DNA from: Pterois miles
Taxonomy: Eukaryota > Chordata > Actinopteri > Perciformes > Scorpaenidae
Reading direction: 5' to 3'
DNA: 64,000 nucleotides
NCBI GenBank assembly: GCA_947000775.1
Contig: CAMQGK010000334.1
Span: forward strand, 1,421,001-1,485,000
Shown here: one piece after another, positions 48,139-57,069 of the stretch
Position numbering within the stretch: the first letter of the stretch is position 1
How the letters are laid out: each line of letters opens with the position of its first letter
Program-made: the position numbers and the translations under genes
Notes under the pieces: generated by a model
Database searches by the model: none
What the model saw: the letters and a program-made list of their open reading frames with translations, nothing else
Told to the model about the DNA's origin: nothing

Positions 48139-49290
48139 TAAGGGTGTTAATAATTAACTGTTGAACCATTAACCGACATTAAATATTTTAACAGATTAAT
48201 GCTATCAGTTAAGAGAAATATTAATAATTAACTAAAAAGCTGAGAAAAGCACAGAGGAGCAGCTCGTCACTTTAAGGAGAAAAGCTGGTCCACCTTAAGA
48301 GAGTCTGAGCTGGCGCAGATACAGGAGGCTGGCTCGGGATTTCCAGCTGTTGAGTTGTAGCTTGTAGCCTAGTAGCATTTACAAACAAACTGTCCACACA
48401 CTGTCTGCTACAGTTACGTTTACAGCTATAACGCTGTCACACACAACAACAGTGAGGTAAACGAACTGCCTTGTTTAATGTTTATTTTTTGCCTTTGTTT
48501 AGGATTATTTATACTTTTTTGGGATTATTTATATTTTTTGTATAAGTTTGCCCTTTTGCACCGTGGGTCCGAGAGGACAAACACAAACACTGTCAGTGCT
48601 GTGTTTGTGTGTGTCCTGTTAAACTAAACTAAATGTGCAGTGGAGACTTTTACTGGGAAAGTGGCTGCATGTCCGTGACACTACATGCTGCTGCTAATGC
48701 ACCCAGATGGTGACATGGAGACAGTGAACGCAGCGCCGTGGCTGCTAATGCACCCGGGTGGTGACGGTGAACACAGCGCCGTGGCTGCTAATGCACCCAG
48801 ATGGTGACGTGGAGACAGTGAACGCAGCGCCGTGGCTGCTAATGCACCCGGGTGGTGACGGTGAACACAGCGCCGTGGCTGCTAATGCACCCAGATGGTG
48901 ACGTGGGAGACAGTGAACGCAGCGCCGTGGCTGCTAATGCACCCGGGTGGTGACGGTGAACACAGCGCCGTGGCTGCTAATGCACCCAGATGGTGACGTG
49001 GAGACAGTGAACGCAGCGCCGTGGCTGCTAATGCACCCGGGTGGTGACGTGGAGACGGTGAACGCAGCGCCGTGGCTGCTAATGCACCCGGGTGGTGACG
49101 TGGTGACGGTGAACGCTGCTACAGTAACTCCCCAGACGGTGAACTGCTGACTCAGCTGTCTGTTGTGCTCGTAAACTGCAGATGGCACACAACTGCATGC
49201 AAGGCACAACTCTTTTCCGTTAATGGTAAATAATCGGTTAACAAGGGTCAGTTATCAGTTAAGGACGATTTTCAACATTAGCATTCCCAA
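48139..49290 (+). mobile_element. hAT-like element (TTAACCGTTAACC family), near-complete, with minisatellite
   Basis: The left end reads TAAGGGTGTTAATAATTAAC with AACCATTAACCGACATT. The right end reads TCAACATTAGCATTCCCAA, its inverted partner, preceded by AATCGGTTAACAAGGGTCAG. No transposase is readable, and no clear 8-bp duplication was identified. About 430 bp of its 1.15 kb is an expanded tandem array. Confidence 0.8.
48690..49120. repeat. Minisatellite, alternating 51- and 43-bp units
   Basis: About nine units beginning GCTGCTAATGCACCC. Units alternate between a 51-bp form (CAGATGGTGACGTGGAGACA) and a 43-bp form (GGGTGGTGACGGTGAACACA), giving a 94-bp dimer repeated about three times, then 51-bp units at the end. 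The 51-bp length is a multiple of three, which explains a 17-residue-periodic open frame on the minus strand that is probably not a gene. Confidence 0.9.
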
Positions 49291-51198
49291 TACTTATTCA
49301 TTTACATAACTAAGAGCTGAATGAATAAATTGTATTTCCAGTAGCTTATTAAAAGCTTGTGTTTTAGCTTGGATAGCATACCCTGCTTGGTTTCTACTGT
49401 AAAGCACTGGCTAGCAGTGTCTCAACATCCTGAGCTCTCATCAATGTAAATGGAGAGCAAAATGTCGATAGGACCAAATCTACCCATTTTGACCCATTTT
49501 GTCATAAAAATGTTACTTCAAGCAATGTCTTAGTCATAATTTTCTTGGATACAACGTTATGACTGAAATACAAAGAGAAACAATCCCAGTACTTATATAC
49601 AGTATTTAGATAGCTGTCTGCTGTGAATCATATGTCTTGCACATTAGTGACAGTGAGATGTTGGATCAGTGTAGCACACTTTCATCTGTCTTGCAAGATT
49701 GATGGACTGCTTTGGGTTGCATGTGTAAAACTGCAGACAGAGTCCTCTTGAGTAATTTTAGCAATCATCTCACAGTCTACAATGGGCTTGTTGAGAGCAA
49801 AATGATCATTCTGGCTTCTTATTCACATCTCACATCTTGCAACACAGGAAAGAAAACCTAGCCAAGAGCTTGCAGATGGGCATTTCTTCCTGTCAGTAAA
49901 TGACACAAAGGAGACAGCTTTCTAAAACTAAATGCCTGACGAACAAATATGGAGGAGAACGACATTCTGAGGAAAATCTGAAATGTTCACAAAAACCAAA
50001 AACGAAACTACGACGTCAACTGAACAAAAAAGCAAAACATCAATTGCCAAATGTTATCATATTTTACAGAAAGAAAATATGAGAAATAAAAATAAGCTGC
50101 ACTAATTTTTATTATTATTATTAGCCACAGTAAAAGATGGCGGTCAGGCACGTGGAGGTGCACAGAGCGGTGCTCATCACTGGCTGGTCACGTAAAACTG
50201 TTCAAACATTCAACGGCAGGGAATGGGAAGCTAATAATGACCTCATTGGTTTTTTTTTTTATGTTCCATGACTGATCACCGAATGTTTTGTTTTTTTTGG
50301 TGATTTTTTAAATTTTTTTGCTGTGGTGGCAAAGACGTTACCAGTGTAAATAGTGACATTATGAAAGCGCAGTGGCCAGTGGTGTAATGTCATCAGTCAC
50401 ACATGTAAGGTATCAGGTCTTCAACTGGCAATGACTGTTGTAGAGCACTGAAGAACAACTGATTGCAGGTAGTCTGTCATGTGACTATAGCAAACAACAA
50501 CAGTGCGGTGCTAGTGGAGAGTCTAACCGTAACGGTAGTCAGAACGAGGGAAATGTCAGCCATTTGTTCTGGTAACAATAATCGAATCGAAGGCAACTGG
50601 ATTTAGATTTGTCTCTGAAGACGTTTCACCCCTTATCCAAGTGGCTTCATCAGTTCATAACGCAACAGTCTGACTAGTCCCCACTAGTCTGACTTCTGAC
50701 TAGTGGGTCCAGTTGCCTTCGATTCAATTGTTTGCCAGAATGGATATGACCTGGATGAATGAGAACATTCACAGAGTCAGCCATTTGGCAATATTTCACA
50801 GTGGAAAATCCAACAAGTAAATCGACGATACGTACAGTATGTAAGGCTTCTGTTTGGAGAGGTGGCAGCACCCTAGTGGGGTGTGTGAATACTGCACCCC
50901 GTGGGACAAATTAGCACACATGCTGTCCACTGAGGAGACAGTTAAGAGAATACAGTATTGTTATTTACTCCTAGCTTCATTTATTTATGTTCTTTGTAAC
51001 TGACAAACTAAAAAAAAGTCCTATTGTATTCAGTCTCTGTATGTATTTGTTCATGTTTTACAAAGGGTTTAACCTGAGCCAGGCCAAACAACAAAGACAG
51101 CAATTATATCACATCCATACAGTCTGTGGTAAACAGCTATTAAATACTACTACTAATACTACTAATAATAATAATAATAACTACATATCTATTGATCA
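49291..51198. other. No gene; one inverted repeat at 50582-50723
   Basis: AT-rich DNA with T runs near 50250-50320 and an AAT run near 51160-51180. Confidence 0.4.
50582..50723. repeat. Inverted repeat with 17-bp arms
   Basis: AATCGAAGGCAACTGGAT at the left and GTCCAGTTGCCTTCGATT at the right are inverted copies (17 of 18). Between them lie GAAGACGTTTCACCCC and CCAAGTGGCTTCATCAGTT, wording I associate with tails of a teleost retroelement, plus three ACTAGT words. Family uncertain. Confidence 0.6.
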
Positions 51199-51290
51199 TG
51201 CTGGTACTGAATCGGTACTCAGTATCGGCCAATACCGCAAGTTCAGGTATCAGAACCGGTATCAGGAAGGAAAAAAAATGTTATCGGACA
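51199..51290. mobile_element. hAT-like element, GGGATG-TACCGAT family (copy 5, fragment)
   Basis: Reads AATCGGTACTCAGTATCGGC, CAATACCGC and GAACCGGTATCAGGA, the subterminal wording of the family. Terminus not preserved. Confidence 0.5.
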
Positions 51291-51379
51291 TTTTTAATTA
51301 CTATACAGCGCCACCACATCAGCGTAATGCTACAATTGCCCTTACCAATGGCAAATCCTCCAAGTGCAGTGTTTGTTAG

Positions 51380-51492
51380 AAAACAGTGTTTTCCATGAAG
51401 ACACCTATAAGAGTTTTGTCGAGAGCTGGTGGCAGGACGAAATTTGCCGGAGGCGGCTGCCTCATAATTCTCTATGCAGGGAAAACCCTAAA
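51380..51492. mobile_element. Short MITE-like repeat
   Basis: Left AACAGTGTTTTCCATGAAG and right CTATGCAGGGAAAACCCT are imperfect inverted ends. GGAGGCGGCTGCCTCATAAT lies inside, as in a common teleost repeat. Confidence 0.4.
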
Positions 51493-52247
51493 AAGGTAGG
51501 TTTGATAGAGCATGCTAAGCTATTTACACTGTGGGAAAACTGATTTTTTGGATGTCTTTGCTTTGATCTAAAAGAGGTATCAGTAATCCAAATCCTCAGC
51601 AGTTTGCCGCCCCCTCTGTTGCTCACCTACATTGCTAACTACTGCACTATTGCTGCCTATCAGTGTCACCACATGCCAATAAGTCTGCTCCATATTCTCT
51701 CTCTGACTGGCATGTTAAAGATTCAACCACCACATTCAAATGATTCTCAGTTTCTAATTAAGGGGAGTTTTTTTTTAATAGTCTAACTGGCTGTTCAGCA
51801 CCTGCATTAACTTGTGATGTGTCTAACTTTGCTCCTGTTTCAGAGCAGCAAACTAGACATACAAGAAATGAGCCTGATTTTAAGTAGGTTTGGGCTGGAA
51901 GGGAGTGTTTATATGTGTGTGTGCAATCATTGTAACTTCAGGCAGAGAAGGTTGCGAATGTGTACCAGAAGCGAATGGCTGCATGCTGTGTTGAGTGTCT
52001 GACTCTGCAAAGTGAGCAGTGTAATAGCATTTTGGCCATGCAGTATAATAATGACATTTGCTGCTTTGGACAAAGTTAGGGGGGACAATAAGAGTGATTT
52101 GCTCAAAAAGAGAGAGATATGGGCAGGGGGGTTTGCAATGACAGAGAGACAAATATGTGAGGGAAGAGAGAGCAGCTGAGCATGCGATAGACACATGGGG
52201 CACAAAGCTAAATGGATCCAACATATCCCCGCTGATTTTGACACATG

Positions 52248-52306
<59 letters not shown>

Positions 52307-53049
52307 CTAGAGGCATCAATGATCAGGTGTCACAGTGACAAAAATTGTTTAAATCCAAACTTAAGTTAAGCCAAAACAGTGAAGTCGACTCAAGTGGCAA
52401 GTAACTGTGAGCAGTTTGAGTTATGCGCACACACACACACACATATACAAAAAAACACCACCTTGCTCCTTCACCCCTTCAGGGAAACGTGGCTGTCACA
52501 GCACACTAAGCCAAGTGCTAGACGCGACATGCTGACAAAGTGGTCTGGCTGCACTTCAAAAACTTATTGATCTGTCTACAAGTCAAGTTGTAACGAGAGA
52601 AGTACAAGACTTGACTAGTCACCGTTGCAAGCTACTGCTGGGCATATACTTCTACTGTCCTTCTTTAGCCCTTGTCGCATATAATATAATACGGATCCAA
52701 AACCAACAGTTAAGTTCTTCTGACACTTGTGGTTGGTTGACACCAGAGATCTTACTTCAGTCCACAGCAGGGATGTCATAATATTTTACCGTACGATAAA
52801 ATGTGCATTGAAATATAAGCTGACAAAGCGGAAGACGTACATGCTAAACAAAATACATGCTATAAGGGCTTAAGACCTTGGAAATAAAAAAGTTTGAAAT
52901 TTCTGTATATTTAAAATGTGAAGTCCTGTCACACAACACATATTTGTTTTGTTTTCCAACCGCAAGATAATGTCTAGATATTATCCTGAGTGATATTCAA
53001 ATCAAAGTGAAACAATGCACATAATACAAATACGCAACTGAGTGATCCT
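51493..53049. other. No gene; (CA)n at 52249-52302
   Basis: A long (CA)27 microsatellite at 52249-52302 and a shorter one at 52429-52442. The 130-139-codon open frames on the minus strand run through the CA tract and are not credible genes. 52768-52800 (CAGGGATGTCATAATATTTT) looks like a hAT terminus, but no partner was found. Confidence 0.5.
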
Positions 53050-53528
53050 CCCTGTATCAGTCAACCCTGAAGTATGCCACTCTTTCTGGCTTCAGGACCC
53101 GTCATCGTACCTTACGTAGCATGCTAGGATGGTCATCCCTCACTCTATGGAGTTTACAACATTGGTAAATTTTAGTCGAGAAGATCATTTCTGGCAAATT
53201 TCCCAGAAGTTTCTATCACAAGCTGGCAAAACAAGCCTGTTCCTCTACGGTCCTTAGTCCTGGAATGAGGTACAGGCCCTTATCGCTTTAAATTATTTTA
53301 AACACAGAATAAGAGCGGTAACTGCTTCAGTTAAGTAAACACCTGACCAACATGCTGCCCTGTTAATGCACATGATGTATTTTGTCGTACCTATTGTTGC
53401 TGCCTTGATTCAATACTGTTGTCTTGTCATGTGTTGGATGTTTGTTGATGTCCCTGTCTTGGCTAGCTCTCACTTGTAAAAGAGGTTTTAATCTTAATGT
53501 GACTTCCTATTTAAATAAAATGTTATAA

Positions 53529-53567
<39 letters not shown>
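53050..53567 (+). mobile_element. Non-LTR retrotransposon 3' end (CR1/L2/Rex1-like)
   Basis: Decayed ORF2 C-terminal wording in several frames (AKQACSS and LFLYGP, then NEVQALIALNYFKHR), like the end of CR1/L2-clade ORF2. Then TTGGCTAGCTCTCACTTGTA, AAAGAGGTTTTAATCTTAAT and TTCCTATTTAAATAAAATG, the classic teleost LINE tail. It closes in a (CA)n run at 53530-53567. Confidence 0.7.
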
Positions 53568-53569
<2 letters not shown>

Positions 53570-53934
53570 TATCAAATACTTACTCTAATGTACTAAAAAA
53601 ACCAATACCCAGAATTCCTTACCTATTGATTAATTAAGTGACCTATTAAAACTAACCATTTATACTACAGCACAGTTTAAAAGCAAATAACAAGAAAACC
53701 ACCATACATCTGCACAGCAGACATTTTGACTTATCATAGAGCAAACTTTGCTTCATTTCGCTTTGCTATTGTATATAGTAAAGTTATTGTTATTCTATGT
53801 TGTTCCTATTTTATATTTTCTAAGCTAATTCTAATATATTCTTTGTATTGTGTATGCTGTAGATATTATCTATATATTTACTGTTCCTGTACACTGCCTG
53901 GTTAACCTGCTTCTGTAACAACAATTTCCCAAAC

Positions 53935-53973
<39 letters not shown>

Positions 53974-54206
53974 GCCCACAGGTTTAATATTACAGTAACT
54001 TAAATGAGATCTGTTCTAGTTAATGTGGGTGTTTAAAGGTCTCTAGATGAAATGGAGCCATCATTGACTTTATTAATTAAAAGTCTGTGCTTTAACTTCA
54101 GTGACAAGTCAAAATACCTGTAGAGGAATCGACTGACAAATCAACTGACAAACGCCATCAACTTCCCTCACTATAATAATGATAAACAAACATTTAGGTT
54201 ACAAGC
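53568..54206. other. No gene; (ATCT)n at 53934-53973
   Basis: A pure ATCT tetranucleotide run of about 10 units; otherwise AT-rich flank of the satellite. Confidence 0.6.
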
Positions 54207-56279
54207 AAAGTAACCACATAAACAGCTGCAAAGTAACCACATAAACAGCTGCAAAGTAACCACATAAACAGCTGCAAAGTAACCACATAAACAGCTGCAA
54301 AGTAACCACATAAACAGCTGCAAAGTAACCACATAAACAGCTGCAAAGTAACCACAGACAGTGAAATTAACCACATAAACAGCTGCAGAGTAACCACATA
54401 AACAGCTGCAAAGTGACCACATAAACAGCTGCAAAGTGACCACATAAACAGCTGCAAAGTGACCACATAAACAGCTGCAAAGTGACCACATAAACAGCTG
54501 CAAAGTAACCACATAAACAGCTGCAAAGTGACCACATAAACAGCTGCAAAGTAACCACAGACAGCTGCAAAGTAACCACATAAACAGCTGCAAAGTAACC
54601 ACATAAACAGCTGCAAAGTAACCACATAAACAGCTGCAAAGTAACCACATAAACAGCTGCAAAGTGACCGTAATCACATTAACAGCTGCAAAGTAACCAC
54701 ATAAACAGCTGCAAAGTAACCACATAAACAGCTGCAAAGTAACCACATAAACAGCTGCAGAGTAACCACATAAACAGCTGCAAAGTGAGTAATCACATAA
54801 CAGCTGCAAAGTAACCACATAAACAGCCGCAAAGTAACCACATAAACAGCTGCAAAGTAACCACATAAACAGCTGCAAAGTAACCACATAAACAGCTGCA
54901 AAGTAATCACATAAACAGCTGCAAAGTAACCACATAAACAGCTGCAAAGTAACCACATAAACAGCTGCAAAGTAATCACATAACAGCTGCAAAGTAACCA
55001 CATAAACAGCCGCAAAGTAACCACATAAACAGCCGCAAAGTAACCACATAAACAGCCGCAAAGTAACCACATAAACAGCTGCAAAGTAACCACATAAACA
55101 GCTGCAAAGTAACCACATAAACAGCTGCAAGGTAATCACATAAACAGCTGCAAAGTGACCACATAAAACCGCTCGAAACAAAGTAACCACATAAACAGTT
55201 GCAAAGTAATAACATAAACAGCTGCAAAGTAATCACATAAACAGCTGCTAAGTGGCCACATAAACAGCTGCAAAGTAACCACATAAACAGCTGCAAAGTA
55301 ATCACATAAACAGCTGCAAAGTAACCACATAAACAGCTGCAAAGTAACCACATAAACAGCTGCAAAGTAACCACATAAACAGCTGCAAAGTAACCACATA
55401 AACAGCCGCAAAGTAATCACAAACAGCTGCAAAGTAATCACATAAACAGCTGCAAAGTAATCACATAAACAGCTGCAAAGTAACCACATAAACAGCCGCA
55501 AAGTAATCACAAACAGCTGCAAAGTAATCACATAAACAGCTGCAAAGTAATCACATAAACAGCCGCAAAGTAATCACATAAACAGCCGCAAAGTAATAAC
55601 AGAAACAGCTGCAAAGTAATCACATAAACAGCTGCAAAGTAACCACATAAACAGCTGCAAAGTAACCACATAAACAGCTGCAAAGTAATCACATAAACAG
55701 CTGCAAAGTAACCACATAAACAGCTGCAAAGTAACCACATAAACAGCTGCAAAGTAACCACATAAACAGCTGCAAAGTAACCACATAAACAGCTGCAAAG
55801 TAATCACATAAACAGCTGCAAAGTAACCACATAAACAGCTGCAAAGTAACCACAAACAGCTGCAAAGTAATCACATAAACAGCTGCAAAGTAACCACAAA
55901 CAGCTGCAAAGTAATCACATAAACAGCTGCAAAGTAACCACATAAACAGCCGCAAAGTAATAACATAAACAGCTGCAAAGTAATCACATAAACAGCCGCA
56001 AAGTAATCACATAAACAGCTGCAAAGTAATCACATAAACAGCCGCAAAGTAATAACAGAAACAGCTGCAAAGTAATCACATAAACAGCTGCAAAGTAACC
56101 ACATAAACAGCTGCAAAGTAATCACATAAACAGCTGCAAAGTAACCACATAAACAGCTGCAAAGTAACCACAAACAGCTGCAAAGTAATCACATAAACAG
56201 CTGCAAAGTAACCACATAAACAGCTGCAAAGTAACCACAAACAGCTGCAAAGTAACCACATAAACAGCTGCAAAGTAAC
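54207..56279. repeat. 23-bp tandem satellite, about 90 copies, E-box in most units
   Basis: The unit core is AAACAGCTGCAAAGTAACC plus ACAT. Variants are AATC, AATA and GACC for AACC, CAGCCGC for CAGCTGC, and shortened 21-bp units lacking TA. Because 23 is not a multiple of three, reading frames cycle through all phases and yield a 23-residue periodic hydrophobic open frame of 339 codons at 54171-55190 on the minus strand. That frame is a by-product of the array: no start context, no stop-codon selection beyond the repeat, and identical behaviour in the other phases. Confidence 0.97.
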
Positions 56280-56775
56280 GTTTCATTCCTCCAGACAGTC
56301 ACGGTTGGCCGTTTAGCCTTGAAGGCAGCCACAGAGATCTGGTGGACGGGGGTGTGCTCCCCTCACTCACCCGGTACGTGAAGGTCCTTCATGGCGGCCA
56401 AGTGTCCTCTCGCCAGCCGGTAGCCTCCAGAAGCCTCCGCTGATGTTTGGGCCAAGCGTCCAGCTGTCCCCGGTCCATATGTTACGTTAGTCCACTTCAG
56501 TCCTCCTTTTCTACCCGTCTGCAGGTCCTGTTTTGAAGTAACTGTAAATAAGCCAACACTGGGCCTCTCAACAGGTGTTAGCTGCAGTTGTTTTTCACCT
56601 CCTCAAATGTAACGTAACTACCTTAAACAAGAAGCACAAACTGTCCTAACTCTAGCGTTAAGTTACCTGTTGTTTCAGGTGCTAAACGTGTCCAGTTTAA
56701 ATGCTCCCAGTCCTGATCTGTCCGCAGTCTTCTCCAATCAGTGGTGCGAAGTTAACACCTGGTGAAGGGCACGAC
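56280..56775 (-). promoter_or_regulatory. CpG-containing segment, possible minus-strand promoter and 5' UTR
   Basis: GC content and CpG rise sharply against both flanks at 56300-56480 (CCGGTACGTG, GGCGGCC, CGCCAGCCGG, CCCCGG). 56480-56700 carries GTTACGTTAG, AGCGTTAAGTTACC and TGTAACGTAAC words often seen around teleost gene starts. Consistent with a promoter driving leftward transcription, but no TATA box or initiator was assigned. Confidence 0.35.
56371..56392 (-). CDS. Possible first coding exon (7 codons plus one base)
   Basis: On the minus strand, ATG at 56392-56390 has an excellent Kozak context (TGGCCGCCATGA). It opens MKDLHVP plus one base and meets a strong donor G|GTGAGT at 56370-56365. 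Read through without splicing, the frame stops three codons later. If real, the intron would start here and the 23-bp satellite would lie inside intron 1. Downstream exons were not found in the window and the gene is not recognised. Confidence 0.25.
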
Positions 56776-57069
56776 ACCTCCTCCTCCTCCTCCCCTCCCC
56801 TCCCCTCCCTCCTCCTCCTCCTCCTCCTCCCCTCCCCTCCCCTCCCTCCTCCTCCTCCTCCTCCTCCTCCCCTCCCCTCTCCTCCTCCCCTCCCCTCCTC
56901 CTCCTCCTCCTCCTCCTCCTCTTCCTCCTCCCCTCCCCTCCCCTCCCTCCTCCTCCTCCTCCTCCTCCCCTCCTCCTCCTCTTCCTCCTCCCCTCCCCTC
57001 CCCTCCCTCCTCCTCCTCCTCCTCCTCCTCCTCTCCTCCCCTCCCCTCCCTTCCTCCTCCTCCTCCTCC
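56776..57069. repeat. Polypyrimidine (TCC)n/(CTCCC)n tract
   Basis: About 290 bases almost purely C and T on the plus strand, mixing TCC triplets and CCCCTCCCCTCC blocks that recur in four similar sub-blocks. Long Pro/Ser/Leu-rich frames (plus) and Arg/Gly/Glu-rich frames (minus) are artefacts of composition. Confidence 0.95.

Noticed and set aside
48934..49209. Minus-strand frame with 17-residue repeats (SPPGCISSHGAAFTV)
   Set aside because: Produced by the 51-bp minisatellite unit; it is absent from other copies of the same hAT family.
51880..52319. 130-139-codon minus-strand frames through a CA tract
   Set aside because: The start and first third are microsatellite; no remaining domain evidence.
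54171..55190. 339-codon minus-strand open frame and its several shorter companions across 54.2-56.3 kb
   Set aside because: Wholly explained by the 23-bp tandem repeat, whose length makes every frame equivalent. The 23-residue periodic product has no independent evidence of being a protein.
54207..56279. CRISPR array
   Set aside because: Units are contiguous with no spacers between them, and the genomic context is a vertebrate genome.
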